Shown: positions 1-12,715 of the stretch, piece by piece
How the letters are laid out: every line of letters begins with the position of its first letter
How positions within the stretch are numbered: the stretch's first letter is position 1
NCBI RefSeq assembly: GCF_022539505.1
Contig: NC_061510.1
Location: 400,130,249-400,194,248 of the forward strand
DNA: 64,000 nucleotides
DNA from: Lolium rigidum
Taxonomy: Eukaryota; Streptophyta; Magnoliopsida; Poales; Poaceae
Direction: 5' to 3'
Notes under the pieces: generated by a model
The model's input: the letters and a program-made list of their open reading frames with translations, nothing else
Database searches by the model: none
What the model was told of the DNA's origin: nothing
Program-made: the position numbers and the translations under genes

Positions 1-1100
1 GAGAGGGATTCATCTCCGGAGGACTCTTCATCGCCATGATCGCCTCCGGAGTGATGAGTGAGTAGTTCACCCCTGGACCATGGGTCCATAGCGAGTAGCT
101 AGATGGTCGTCTTCTCCTTGTTGTGCTTCATTGTTGGATCTTGTGAGCTGCCTAACATGATCAAGATCATCTATCCGTAATACTATATGTTGTGTTTGTC
201 GGGATCCGATGGATAGAGAATACTATGTTATGGTGATTATCAATCTATTGTTTATGTGTTGTTTATGATCTTGCATGCTCTCCGTTATTAGTAGAGGCTC
301 GGCCAAGTTTTTGCTCTTAACTCCAAGAGGGAGTATTTATGCTCGATAGTGGGTTCATGCTCGCATTGACACCGGGACGATGTGATGAAAGTTCTAAGGT
401 TGTGTTGTGCTGTTGCCACTAGGGATAAAACATTGATTCTATGTCTAAGGATGTAGTTGTCGATTACATTACGCACCATACTTAATGCAATTGTCTGTTG
501 CTTAGCAACTTAATACCGAATGGGGTTCGGATGATAACCTCGAAGGTGGACTTTTTAGGCATAGATGCGGTTGGATGGCGGTCTATGTACTTTGTCGTAA
601 TGCCCAATTAAATCTCACTATATTTATCATATCATGTACATGCATTGTTATGCCCTTCTCTATTTGTCAATTGCCCGACTGTAATTTGTTCACCCAACAA
701 GCTTTTATCTTATGGGAGAGACACCTCTAGTGAACTGTGGACCCCGGTCCTATTCTTTACATAGCATACAATCTACTGCAATTGTGTTTTACTGTTTTCT
801 TGCAAACAATCATCTTCCACTCGATACTCTTAATCCTTTGTTACAGCAAGCCGGTGAGATTGACAACCTCACTGTTTCGTTGGGGCAAAGTACTTTGGTT
901 TTTTTGTGCAGGTTCCACGTTGGCGCCGGAATCCCTGGTGTTGCGCCGCATCACATTTCGCCACCATCAACCTTCAACGTGCTTCTTGGCTCCTCCTGGT
1001 TCGATTAAACCTTGGTTTCTTTTCGAGGGAAAACTTGCCACTGTGCGCATCATACCTTCCTCTTGGGGTTCCCAACGGACGTGTACATTTACGCGCATCA
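1..1100 (+). repeat. 5' LTR of element A (truncated by window start)
   Basis: Aligns along its whole length with 6542-7644, the matching part of the 3' LTR, and ends in the same CGCATCA. It contains the R/U5 side of the LTR. No credible ORF is present; the short frames here are also found in the other LTR copies. Confidence 0.92.
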
Positions 1101-1112
1101 AGCACTGTTTTC

Positions 1113-1130
1113 CGGCGCCGTTGCCGGGGA
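1113..1130 (+). promoter_or_regulatory. Primer-binding site of element A (tRNA-Asp type)
   Basis: It reads CGGCGCCGTTGCCGGGGA and lies 12 bases after the LTR end. It matches the complement of the 3' end of plant tRNA-Asp (TGGCGCCGTTGCCGGGGA) except for the first base. The same T-to-C change is seen in element C at 49820, while B and the copy captured inside the C LTR are canonical. Confidence 0.8.
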
Positions 1131-1355
1131 GATCAAGACACGGCTGCAAGGGGAGTCTCCACTTCTCAATCTCTTTACTTTGTTTTTGTCTTGCTTTATT
1201 TTATTTACTACTTTGTTTGCTGCACCTAAACAAAACACAAAAAAATTAGTTGCTAGTTTTACTTTATTTACTGTCTTGCTCTCTATATCAAAAACACAAA
1301 AAAATTAGTTACTCGCATTTACTTTATCTAGTTTGTTTTATTTACCGTTGCTGAA

Positions 1356-3473
1356 ATGAATACCCCTGAAAATACTAAGTTGTGTGACTTCACAAATGCA
1401 AATAATAATGATTTCCTATGCACACCTATTGCTCCACCTGCTACTACAAGCAGAATTCTTTGAAATTAAACCCGCTTTACTTGAATTTGGTTATGAGAGA
1501 TCAATTTTCTGGTGTTAGTTCCGATGATGCTCGCTGCCCATCTCAATAATTTTGTTGAACTTTGTGAAATGCAAAAGTATAAGGATGTAGATGGTGATAT
1601 TATTAAATTGAAAGTATTTCCTTTCTCATTAAGAGGAAGAGCTAAAGATTGGTTGCTATCTTTGCCTAAGAATAGTATTGATTCATGGACTAAATGTAAG
1701 GATGCTTTTATTGGTAGATATTATCCTCCCGCTAAAATTATATCTTTGAGAAGTAGCATAATGAATTTTAAGCAATTAGATACTTAACATGTTGCTCAAG
1801 CATGGGAGAGAATGAAAACTTTGGTAAAGAATTGCCCAACCCATGGACTGACTACTTGGATGATCATCCAAACCTTCTATGCAGGACTAAATTTTTCTTC
1901 GCGGAATTTATTGGATTCAGCTGCTGGGAGGTACCTTTATGTCCATCACTTTGGGGCGGCTACAAAACTTCTTGATGATATGATGATAAATTACTACTGA
2001 ATGGCACACGGAAAGAGCTCCACAAGGTAAGAAGGTAAATTCGTTGAAGAAACCTCTTCCTTGAGTGATAAGATTGATGTGATTATGTCTATGCTTGTGA
2101 ATGGTAGATCTAATGTTGATCCAAATAATGTTCCTTTAGCTTCATTGGTTGCTCAAGAAGAAAATGTTGATGTGAATTTCATTAAAAATAATAATTTCAA
2201 CAACAATGCTTATAGGAACAACGCGGTAATAACTATAGGCCATATCCTTCTGCTAATGGTAATGGTTATGGTAATTCTTATGGGAATTCTTACAACAATA
2301 ATAGGAGTGTACCCTCTGGTCTTGAAGCTATGCTTAAAGAATTTATTAGTACACAAACCGCTTTTAACAAATCTGTTGAGGAAAAGCTTGATAAAATTGA
2401 TACTATTGCTTCTAGAGTTGATAGGCTTGCCTCCGATGTTAATCTTTTAAAATTGAAAGTTATGCCTAATAATGATATTGATAATAAGATTACTACTACA
2501 GCAAATGCCATCCAAGTTAGAATTAATGAGAATATAAGATTAATGGCTGAATTGCGTGCTAGGTGGGATAGAGAAGAAAATGAAAAACTAGCTAAAGAGA
2601 ATAATGTAGCTAAAGTTTGGACTATTACCACCACTAGTAATGCTAATTCTTCACATGTTGCTGCACCTCCTACTATCAATGGTAAAATAATTGGTGTTGG
2701 CAATGTTTCTACTCCTAGTGCAAAGCGTACAAAGCTCACTGAAATTGCTAAAACTACTGAAGCTGCTTGTGATAAAATTGCTGAAATTTTTTCCAACCTT
2801 GGGAACAATGATCCCATTGCTGTAGCTCATAATGATTTAGATTTTGATGATTGCCACATCTCTGAAGTTATAAAGTTCTTACAAAAACTTGCTAAAAGTC
2901 CTAATGCTAGTGCTATAAATTTAGCCTTTACAAAACATATTACAAATGCTCTCATAAAAGCTAGAGAAGAGAAACTAAAACTTGAAACTTCTATTCCTAG
3001 AAAGTTAGAAGATGGTTGGGAGCCCATCATTAAAATGAAATTCAATGACTTTGAATGTAATGCTTTATGTGATCTTGGTGCAAGTATTTCTGTTATGCCT
3101 AAAAAGATTTATGATATGCTTGACTTGCCACCATTGAAGAATTGTTATTTGGATGTTAATCTTGCCGATAATGTTAAAAAGAAACCTTTGGGGAGGATTG
3201 ATAATGTGCACATTACGGTTAACAATAACCTTGTCCCCGTTGATTTTGTTGTCTTGGATATCGAATGCAATGCATCTTGTCCTATTGTGTTGGGAAGACC
3301 TTTTCTTCGAGCTTGTTGGTCTTGTTATTGATATGAGGGAAGGTAATATTAAATATCAATTTCCTCTCAAGAAAGGTATGGAACACTTCCCTAGAAAGAG
3401 AATGAAGTTGCCTTTTGATTCTATTATTAGAACAAGTTATGATGTTGATGCTTCTACTCTTGATGTTACTTGA
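1356..3473 (+). pseudogene. gag-protease of element A, decayed
   Basis: Starts at ATG 1356 (MNTPENTKLCDFTN). The retrotransposon gag domain is clear at 1512-1787, with residues such as PFSLRGRAKDWLLSLP. A retropepsin follows in the longest open stretch (2330-3331) with the active-site-like CDLGASISVMP and a conserved LGRPFLRA near the end. Frameshifts occur near 1450 and 1530, there is a stop at 1785-1787, and further breaks near 1930-2000, 2230 and 3315, so this copy is dead. The reading ends at TGA 3471-3473 and no pol follows. The role in the family would be the capsid precursor and its maturation protease. Confidence 0.85.
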
Positions 3474-6048
3474 TTTGCACTTTCGCGCCTAGGCTGAAGG
3501 CGTTAAAGAAAAGCGCTTATGGGAGACAACCCATGTTTTTACTACAGCAATTTTTTGTTTTGTTGAGTCTTGGAAGTTGTTTACTACTGTAGCAACCTCT
3601 CCTTATCATGTTTTTGTGCCAAGTAAAGTTTCTATGTTATAGTTGATGTTATATTTGGGATTGCTGCGCAGAAACAACATTGCTGTCTGTCACGAATCTG
3701 GGAACAGGCCTCTGTAGAAAATTCGAAAAAATCTGCCAATTTACGAGCGTGATACTCAGATATGTACGCAACTTTAATTAGTTTTGAGTTTTTCCATTTG
3801 AGCAAGTCTGGTGCCATTTTAAAATTCGTCTTTACGGACTGTTCTGTTTTTGACAGATTCTGCCTTTTATTTCGCATTGCCTCTTTTGCTATGTTGGATT
3901 CATTTCTTTGATCCATTAATGTCCAGTAGCTTTATGCAATGTCCAGAAGTGAAAAGAATGTTTGTGTCACCTCTGAATGTGTGAATTATTAATTGTGCAC
4001 TAACCCTCTAATGAGTTTGCTTGAAGTTTGGTGTGAAGGAAGTTTTCAAGGGTCAAGAGAGGAGAATGATATACTATGATCAAGAGGAGTGAAAGCTCTA
4101 AGCTTGGGGATGCCCCCGTGGTTCACCCCTGCATATTTTAAGAAGACTCAAGCGTCTAAGCTTGGGGATGCCCAAGGCATCCCCTTCTTCATCGACAACA
4201 TCATCGGGTTCCTCCCCTGAAACTATATTTTTATTCAGTCACATCTTGTGTTCTTTACTTGGAGCGTCGGTTTGTTTTTGTTTTTGTTTTTGTTTGAATA
4301 AAATGGATCCTAGCATTCACTTTGTGGGAGAGAGACACGCTCCGCTGTTGCATATGGACAAATATGTCCTTAGGCTTTACTCATAATGTTCAAGGCGAAG
4401 TTTCTTCTTCGTTAAATTGTTATATGGTTGGAATTGGAAAATGCTACATGTAGTAATTCTAAAATGTCTTGGATAATGTGATACTTGGCAATTGTTGTGC
4501 TCATGTTTAAGCTCTTGCATCATATGCTTTGTACCCATTAATGAAGAAATACATAGAGCTTGCTAAAATCTGATTTGCATATTTGGTCTCTCTAAGGTCT
4601 AGATAATATCTAGTATTGAGTTTTGAACAACAAGGAAGACGGTGTAGAGTCTTATAATGTTTACAATATGTCTTTTATGTGAGTTTTGCTGCACCGGTTC
4701 ATCCTTGAGTTTGCTTCAAATAACCTTGCTAGCCTAAACCTTGTATCGAGAGGGAATACTTCTCATGCATCCAAAATCCTTGAGCCAACTACTATGCCAT
4801 TTGTGTCCACCATACCTACCTACTACATGGTATTTCTCCGCCATTCCAAAGTAAATTGCTTGAGTGCTACCTTTAAAATTCCATCATTCACCTTTGCAAT
4901 ATATAGCTCATGGGACAAAATAGCCTTAAAAACTATCGTAGTATTGAATATGTACTTATGCACTTTATATTTTATTAAGTTGCTTGTTGTGCGATAACCA
5001 TGCTTACGGGGAACGCCATCAACTATTGTTGAATATCATGTGAGTTGCTATGCATGTCCGTCTTGTCCGAAGGATCTATCATTTTAGTGATTGGAGCATG
5101 CAAAATTGTTAGAGAAGAACATTGGGCCGCTAACTAAAGCCATGAATCATGGTTGAAGTTTCAGTTTTGGACATATATCCTCAATCTCATATGAGAATAA
5201 TAATTGTTGCTACATGCTTATGCATTTAAGAGGAGTCCATTATCTGTTGTCCATGTTGTCCCGGTATGGATGTCTAAGTTGAGAATAATCAAAAGCGAGA
5301 AATCCAAAATGCGAGCATTCTCCTTAGACCTTTGTACAGAGCGGCATGGAGGTACCCCTTTGTGACACTTGGTTGAAACATGGCATGCAAAGATCCGGTA
5401 GTCCAAGCTAAGTAGGATGAGGTGCGGGCACTATTAGTATACTATGCATGAGGCTTGCAACTTGTAAGATATAATTTACATAACTCATATGCTTTATTAC
5501 TACCGTTGACAAAATTGTTTCATGTTTTCAAAATAAAAGCTCTAGCACAAATACAGACAATCGATGCTTTCCTCTTTGAAGGACCATTCTTTTACTTTTA
5601 TTGTTGAGTCAGTTTACCTATCTCCCTCCACCTTAAGAAGCAAACACTTGTGTGAACTGTGCATTGATTCCTACATATTTGCTTATTGCATTTGTTATAT
5701 TACTTTATGTTGACAATATCCATGAGGTATACATGTTATAAGTTGAAAGCAACCGCTGAAACTTAATCTTCCTTTGTGTTGCTTCAACACCTTTACTTTG
5801 ATTTATTGCTTTATGAGTTAACTCTTATGCAAGACTTATTGATGCTTGTCTTGGAGTACTATTCATGAAAAGTCTTTGCTATATGATTCACTTGTTTACT
5901 CATGTCATTACCTTTGTTTTGATCGCTGCATTCATTACATATGTTTACAAATAGTATGATCAAGATTATGATGGCATGTCACTTCAGAAATTATCTTTGT
6001 TATCGTTTTACACTGCTCGGGACGAGCAGGAACTAAGCTTGGGGATGC
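3474..6048 (+). other. Conserved non-coding 3' region and polypurine tract of element A
   Basis: There are 2.6 kb without a coding gene. The region is matched almost base for base by 50703-53252 in element C. A block at about 4715-4870 also matches, in reverse complement, about 9340-9500 in element B. It holds repeated AAGCTTGGGGATGCC-like runs at 4100-4180. It ends in the purine-rich tract CTAAGCTTGGGGATGC at 6033-6048, directly before the LTR, which would prime plus-strand synthesis. Confidence 0.8.
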
Positions 6049-7644
6049 TGATACGTCTCCAACGTATCGATAATTTCTTATGTTCCATGCCACTTTATTG
6101 ATGATACCTACATGTTTTATGCACATTATATGTCATATTTATGCATTTTCCGGAACTAACCTATTAACAAGATGCCGAAGAGCCGATTCTTTGTTTTACG
6201 CTGTTTTGGTTTCGAAATCCTAGTAAGGAAATATTCTCGGAATTGGACGAAATCTTCGCCCGGGGTCCTATTTTTGCACGGAGCTTCCGGAAGACCGAAG
6301 AGGGAAGGAAGTGGGGCCACGAGGTGGCCACACCATAGGGCGGCGCGGCCCAGGCCCCGGCCGTGCCGGCCCGTGGTGTGGGCCCCTCGCGCCGCCTCTT
6401 GACCTACCCTTTCGCCTACTTAAAGCCCCCGTCGCGAAACCCCCGATCTCGAGAGCCACGATACGGAAAACCTTCCGAGAGACGCCGCCGCCGCGAATCC
6501 CATCTCGGGGGATTCGGGAGATCGCCTCCGGCACCCTGCCGGAGAGGGGATTCATCTCCCGGAGGACTCTTCATCGCCATGATCGCCTCCGGAGTGATGA
6601 GTGAGTAGTTCACCCCTGGACCATGGGTCCATAGCAGTAGCTAGATGGTCGTCTTCTCCTTGTTGTGCTTCATTGTTGGATCTTGTGAGCTGCCTAACAT
6701 GATCAAGATCATCTATATCGTAATACTATATGTTGTGTTTGTCGGGATCCGATGGATAGAGAATACTATGTTATGGTGATTATCAATCTATTGTTTATGT
6801 GTTGTTTATGATCTTGCATGCTCTCCGTTATTAGTAGAGGCTCGGCCAAGTTTTTGCTCTTAACTCCAAGAGGGAGTATTTATGCTCGATAGTGCGTTCA
6901 TGCCTCGCATTGACACCGGGACGGTGACGAAAGTTCTAAGGTTGTGTTGTGCTCGTTGCCACTAGGGATAAAACATTGATTCTATGTCTAAGGATGTAGT
7001 TGTCGATTACATTACGCACCATACTTAATGCAATTGTCACGTTGCTTAGCAACTTAATACCGAATGGGGTTCGGATGATAACTCGAAGGTGGACTTTTTA
7101 GGCATAGATGCGGTTGGATGGCGGTCTATGTACTTTGTCGTAATGCCCAATTAAATCTCACTATATTTATCATATCATGTACATGCATTGTTATGCCCTT
7201 CTCTATTTGTCAATTGCCCGACCGTAATTTGTTCACCCAACATGCTTTTATCTTATGGGAGAGACACCTCTAGTGAACTGTGGACCCCGGTCCTATTCTT
7301 TACATAGCATACAATCTACTGCAATTGTGTTTTACTGTTTTCTTGCAAACAATCATCTTCCACTCGATACTCTTAATCCTTTGTTACTGACAAGCTGGTG
7401 AGATTGACAACCTCACTCGTTTCGTTGGGGCAAAGTACTTTGGTTTTTTTGTGCGGGTTCCACGTTGGCGCCGGAATCCCGGTGTTGCGCCGCATCACAT
7501 TTCGCCACCATCAACCTTCAACGTGCTTCTTGGCTCCTCCTGGTTCGATTAAACCTTGGTTTCTTTCTGAGGGAAAACTTGCCACTATGCGCATCATACC
7601 TTCCTCTTGGGGTTCCCAACGGACGTGTACATTTACGCGCATCA
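6049..7644 (+). repeat. 3' LTR of element A (1,596 bp)
   Basis: Starts TGATACGTCTCC and ends CGCATCA. It contains a GC-rich stretch at 6300-6600 with a TACTTAAAG sequence at 6416-6424 that could serve as TATA box. The junction with the LTR of element B at 7645 is clean. Confidence 0.93.
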
Positions 7645-8252
7645 TGCAGCGGTGGTGATGGCGGTGTAGATGGTGGAGATGATGATGATGATGATGGAGA
7701 TGATGTCCAGCTCGATGACGATGGCGATGGCGTCGATTTCCCCCTCCGGGAGGGAATTTCCCCGGCGGATTCACTGCCCGCCGGAGAGCTCTTTTCTCTC
7801 CGGTGTTCTCCGCCCCGCGGAGGCGGCCGTAACCCTTCGCGAGGTCCTCTCCGTGGCTTAGGTTTTCGGGACGAAGGAGTACGCGAAGAAAAGGAGGCGA
7901 AAGGGGCCGTGGGGCCCCCACACCACGGGGTGGCGCGGCCGGAGCCATGGGCCGCGCCGGCCTGTGGTCCGGGCCCACAGTGGCTCCCCTCTTCTTCCCC
8001 TTACGGCTCCCTCCGTCATCTCGGAAAAATAGGAATTTACGTGAAATTTCCTTCCACGAGTTGATCTTCCGAAATATTGCGTTACGACGGTGCTTTTTCC
8101 AGCGAGAATCTCGGCTCCGATGCTTGATCCTCCAATAATGATGAAACATGCAAAATAGATGAAATAACGTAAGTATTGTGTCCCAATATGAAATATATCA
8201 ATGAATAACAGCAAATTATGATACAAAATAGTGATGCAAATTGGACGTATCA
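7645..8252 (-). repeat. 3' LTR of element B, partial (split by element A)
   Basis: Matches 16621-17221 of the 5' LTR, from the GATGATGATG microsatellite and GC-rich segment to the terminal TGATACGTCC (reverse complement at 8243-8252). The left boundary is the insertion point of A. Large GC-rich frames here occur in both LTR copies and are not genes. Confidence 0.92.
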
Positions 8253-10146
8253 ACTCCCCCCAAGCTTAGACCTCGCTTGTCCCCAAGCGAAACTGAGCTC
8301 GATAAACAAGACCACATGTTTATGGAGTGAAGAGTCGATAAATAAAATACGGACAAGAAGCATCATATTCATTCACACAAGACATTCTAGTAAACAACTT
8401 CCTCATATAACTCATCTTGAAATAGGTAAAGAGAAATCACAAGTAAAGGTGCATAAGAAATCATAGTTGGTGATGGCAAACTTTGTTCTTGGTCAAAGAA
8501 CTACTAACGGATTGTATTTCTAAGCAAAGCTTTCATATTATGTTTTATAGCTGAGCTTTCATATTCAAGCATAACAATCTCCTCATAATCATTGATAACT
8601 TCGAAGTCATATTCATTCCGATAAAATTGGTACTAAACAAGAAAGTATAAAAGACATGATTAACTGAATCATAGCATAAATGATTGGTTCACAACAACTC
8701 AATTGCTTGCTTGAGATAGAGAGAAATAGGTTTCTTGACTCAACATAAAAGTAAAAGATAGGCCCTTCGCAGAGGGAAGCGGGGATTAAATCATGTGCTA
8801 GAGCTTTTCAAGTTTTGAAATCATATAAAGAGCATAAAAGTAAGATTTTGAGCGGTGTTTGTTGTTGTCAACGAATGGTAGCGGGCACTCTAACCCCCTT
8901 GTAAAGCGAACCTTCCAAGAGCGGCTCCCATGAGGGACGGCATCTCTACCAGCAAGGTAGATCATCCCCCTTCTCTTTTGTTTACACATGTATTTTAGTT
9001 TTATTAAGGATGACACTCCCCCAACCTTGGCTTTCTCAATCCATGGCTAACCGAATCCTCGGGTGCCTTCCAACATTCACATACCATGGAGGAGTGTCTA
9101 TTGCAAAATTAAGTTGCTTACCGATAAATCGAGCAAAACATGTGAAGAGAATTATTAATGAAAGTTATTAATTGGGGCTGGGAACCCCGTTGCCAGCTCT
9201 TATTGCAAAATTATTGGATAAGCGGATATGCCGCTAGTCCATTGGTGAAAGTCCGCCCAACAAGATTGAAAGATAAAACACCACATACTTCCTCATGAGC
9301 TATAGAACATTGACACAAATAAGGAGTAGTAGTTTGAATAATTTAAAGGTAGCACATGAAGTATTTACTTGGAATGGCAGAAAATACCATGTAGTAGGCA
9401 GGTATGGTGGACACAAATGGCATAGGTTTGGTCTAAGGTTATGGATGTATGAGAAGCATCTCCTCTCGATACAGGTCTTTGGCTAGCAAGGTTTGATAGC
9501 AAGCATAAAGGTTGAGGGAAACAAACAAATATACATATGATAGAACAATCATGCATCTTTCTCATAAGCACAAGCAATTTTAACTTAAGAATACTAAGCT
9601 CATAAGCATAGAGATAATAGAGTAGCATATCTAAGTGTATTTCTCTCTTCTATTCAAACATCAGGGTGTTGTTGCTATTGACCAATGCTAAGTTTGCCAA
9701 AACCAAATAGATTTACTTGATGCTCCCAAAGTGATATCAATACTCATGTCAAGAGTAATCATATAATGGAGATTGCAAACTAAAATAAGGTGTGCAAAAA
9801 GTAAATGATAAGACTTCTCATTAATATTCCATAACGATAACTCACACCAACGGATACATAGATAACTAACTAAGAGAGATACTTCCACATTGCATACTAT
9901 TCCATATGATAACTTCCCTACTCATGATATGACACTACTTGATAGTAAAAGATAAAGGTAGTGATGATGTGATACCGCGGCACTCCCCCAAGCTTGGAAC
10001 AAACCAAGGGGATGCCAATACCGATGATGAATTACTCCTTCGGTGATGATGGTGAATCTTTGTCGTCATCAGACTTCCATGGAAGAGGCCCTCCATCAAC
10101 AAAAGACATCTTGGTCTCCGGAAACTCCGAAACTAGCGAGCATGAC
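8253..10146 (-). other. Non-coding 3' region of element B with polypurine tract
   Basis: No coding gene. On the minus strand it ends with a purine-rich run containing GCTTGGGGGGAGT directly before the 3' LTR. A second AGCTTGGGGGAGTGCC run is at about 9982-9997. The block at about 9340-9500 is homologous to the non-coding tails of elements A and C, including the shared run TATGCCATTTGTGTCCACC, which ties the three elements together. Confidence 0.75.
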
Positions 10147-10536
10147 TTATGCGCTTAAACCTGTTTTCATACTCACGTTTTGATTATGAACATCATAGAG
10201 TTGAGCTTGGAGTTTGTTGGTGGTGTCGTGAAGTGAGAAGATATCGTCCCACAACTTTGCTCGTCTCCTTCTTGTGCCCATCAATGAGTTCGGACACAAT
10301 CTTGTGAAAGATATCCACTTCACGCTCAGCCATCTTCTTGTAGTTGAAAACCTCTTGTTCCGAGCTTTCTCCATCCTGTCTTCCAAACTCCCTTCTCCCT
10401 TAGGACCCCGGACATCTTTGATCTGCAACTCTCCATCCACGAGCAGCAACTCTTTGGGGTGCATCTTCAGCTCGTTCATGTACGGGTTGACGACGTCCTC
10501 AAAGAAGCTGTCCTTCTGAGTTCCCGACGAGGACAT
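10147..10536 (-). pseudogene. Extra ORF downstream of integrase in element B
   Basis: 129 residues beginning MSSSGTQKDSFFEDVVNPYM, on the same strand as pol and 340 bases downstream of it. It is charged and probably helical, with no signal peptide or membrane segment, so I see no support for an env protein. The middle (from about residue 58) changes character and then returns to a plausible helical stretch (KLWDDIFSLHDTTNKLQAQL), which suggests a pair of compensating frameshifts. Function is unknown; it appears to be a family-specific accessory ORF. Confidence 0.6.
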
Positions 10537-10873
10537 GGTGGATCTAGATCCGGCGCATCCCGGCGAAAACAGCTCGAAACAAAACTCGACGAGAAAACGA
10601 TATTACGGACCTCCAGGGGTCCGGGGGATTATATAGCAAATATTTTTACGACAAAAGGAAGGTTCCAGGCCGAAAACGAGTGGAAACGGGACGCCGAGGT
10701 GCCGTCACCATAGGTCGGCACGGCCAGGGTGGGGCCCACGCCGGCCTGTGGTGACGGGCCCTCGCGCGTCTTTTCCACTCCGTTTCGATTCCATAATTTT
10801 TCATATTTTCTAAAAACAGCAAAAGTATTGTTCGGAAAGGTAAACGCGGACTTTTTATTACCTGTACTGTTAC

Positions 10874-12247
10874 CTATTCAAAGTCGAGTTCTGGCGGACT
10901 GTCAATTTGTCCTTTGATGAAAGCCTCCGGTGTTTCTACTTGAATAATATCAACATCAACATTATAAGAATCACCCGAGATATAATGCTTGAGTCTTTGT
11001 CCATTCACCACTTGCGTAGCATTGCCTTGGAGAGAGCTAATTTTAATTGCTCCTGAACGATACACCTCTTCAACAACATATGGTCCTTCCCACTTCGAGA
11101 GTAATTTCCCTGCAAAGAATCTGAGACGAGACCGATACAATAGGACTTTATCCCCAATATTAAACTCTCTTTTGATAATCCTTCTATCATGCCATTTCTT
11201 AACTTTTTCTTTAAAGAGTTTAGCATTTTCATAAGCTTCACTTCTCCATTCATCTAGAGAACTTAATTGCAACAACCTCTTATTACCGGCTAGTTTCGGA
11301 TCTTTATTTAGTTCTCTAACAGCCCAATAAGCTTTGTGCTCTAGTTCTAAAGGTAAATGACAAGCTTTTCCATAAACCATTTTATAAGGTGACATTCCCA
11401 TAGGATTTTTATAAGCAGTTCTATAAGCCCATAGTGCTTCCTTTAACTTACTAGCCCAATTCTTTCTAGATTTATTAACAGTCTTTCCCAAGATAGCTTT
11501 AATCTCTCTATTTGATAATTCTACTTGACCACTAGTTTGAGGGTGATAAGCGGAAGCAATTCTATGATTAATACCATACTTAGCAAGAGTTTTTCTAAAA
11601 CCTCCATGAATAAAATGAGAACCTCCATCAGTCATAATATATCTAGGTATTCCAAATCTAGGAAATATAACATCTACAAGCATTTTTATAGAGGTCTCAC
11701 CATCAGCACTTTTTGTAGGTATAGCTTCTACCCATTTAGTAACATAATCAACAACGGCAAGTATATGAGTGTTGCCTTCTGAAGAAGGGAAAGGACCCAT
11801 GAAGTCGAATCCCCAACAATCGAATGGTTCAATAACAAGAGTATAATTCATAGGCATTTCATTGCGTCTAGAGATATTACCAACTCTTTGACATTCATCA
11901 CAAGATAAAATAAATTTCCTTGCATCATTGAAGAGTGTTGGCCAATAAAAACCTGATTGTAGAACCTTTTGCGCGGTTCTATCTCCAGCGTGATGTCCTC
12001 CATAAACACTACCATGCCATTTACTCAAAATCTCCTGTTGTTCATATTCAGGAACACATCTCCGCATAATACCATCTACTCCTTCTTTATATAGGTGTGG
12101 GTCATCCCAAAAATAATGCCTCAAGTCATAAAAGAATTTCCTCCTTTGCTGAGCTGAAAAGGTTGGAGGCAAATACTTCGAAACAATAAAGTTAGCATAA
12201 TCTGCATACCAAGGGCTCTCTCGCGAGCTCACCTTTATTACAGCCAA
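10874..12247 (-). CDS. Integrase of element B
   Basis: 457 residues, open throughout. The N-terminal zinc module is visible as [16 protein letters not shown] followed by CDECQRVG. The catalytic core has the first Asp in [10 protein letters not shown], the second in TDGGSHF, and the Glu in [17 protein letters not shown]. The C-terminal part ([21 protein letters not shown], continuing to a KWEGPY motif) is the GPY/F-type module of Ty3/gypsy integrases. There is no chromodomain, as expected for Athila. It would insert the element's cDNA into the chromosome. The first ATG is internal to the polyprotein, so the start given is only the start of the open stretch. Confidence 0.9.
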   Translation of the reverse strand: MAVIKVSSRESPWYADYANFIVSKYLPPTFSAQQRRKFFYDLRHYFWDDPHLYKEGVDGIMRRCVPEYEQQEILSKWHGSVYGGHHAGDRTAQKVLQSGFYWPTLFNDARKFILSCDECQRVGNISRRNEMPMNYTLVIEPFDCWGFDFMGPFPSSEGNTHILAVVDYVTKWVEAIPTKSADGETSIKMLVDVIFPRFGIPRYIMTDGGSHFIHGGFRKTLAKYGINHRIASAYHPQTSGQVELSNREIKAILGKTVNKSRKNWASKLKEALWAYRTAYKNPMGMSPYKMVYGKACHLPLELEHKAYWAVRELNKDPKLAGNKRLLQLSSLDEWRSEAYENAKLFKEKVKKWHDRRIIKREFNIGDKVLLYRSRLRFFAGKLLSKWEGPYVVEEVYRSGAIKISSLQGNATQVVNGQRLKHYISGDSYNVDVDIIQVETPEAFIKGQIDSPPELDFE

Positions 12248-12660
12248 TTGTTCATTTGGAAAACTATCATTAACAGAACAGGATCATAAGCAAAATTTTC
12301 CAATCTAGACAAATTATCAGCAACAAGATTATCGGCACCTTTCCTATCTATAATATGTAAATCAAATTCTTGCAACAGAAGTACCCATCTAATAAGCCTT
12401 GGCTTAGCATCTTTCTTTGTCATAAGGTATCTAATTGCAGCATGATCAGTATGAATTGTAACTTTCGAATCAACAATATAGGGTCTAAACTTGTCGCAAG
12501 CAAAGACTACAGCTAACAATTCCTTTTCAGTTGTAGCATAATTTCTTTGAGCAGCATCAAGAGTCTTACTAGCATAATGAATAACATTTAATTTTTTATC
12601 TACCCGCTGTCCAAGAACAGCGCCTACAAGCAAAATCACTAGCATCACACATAATTTCAA
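12238..12660 (-). pseudogene. RNase H of element B
   Basis: Carries the gypsy RNase H pattern: [48 protein letters not shown], and a final [12 protein letters not shown]. The first lines are read through a frameshift (the expected CDASDFAVGAVL appears partly as [13 protein letters not shown]). It is separated from RT upstream by another frame change near 12660-12720, so the polyprotein is broken here. Confidence 0.85.
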
Positions 12661-12715
12661 AAGGCAAATTCCAATCGGGAGGTTCGACTACGAGAGCAGC
12701 TTGTTAAGGCTTTCT

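Larger units (their letters stand above)
1..7644 (+). mobile_element. LTR retrotransposon A (Ty3/gypsy, gag-protease only), 5' end outside window
   Basis: The order is partial 5' LTR (1-1100), primer site (1113-1130), decayed gag-protease (1356-3473), a long non-coding stretch (3474-6048) with a polypurine tract, and a complete 3' LTR (6049-7644). Base 1 matches base 6542 of the 3' LTR, so about 490 bases of the 5' LTR are missing. No RT, RNase H or integrase is present between the LTRs, so the element is non-autonomous. The two LTRs differ mainly by small indels. Its right end falls exactly within the LTR of element B, and TGCAG at 7645-7649 should be the right copy of the target duplication. 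The family resembles the abundant Sabrina/WHAM type of Triticeae; that name is from memory and uncertain. Confidence 0.9.

Noticed and set aside
7465..8253. Several frames of 130-212 codons on both strands in the LTR of B (and at 16591-17107)
   Set aside because: They occur in both LTR copies, are driven by GC-rich and GATGATG sequence, and have no domain.
10147..10536. Envelope-like gene in element B
   Set aside because: No signal peptide, membrane span or Cys pattern; called only as an unknown ORF.
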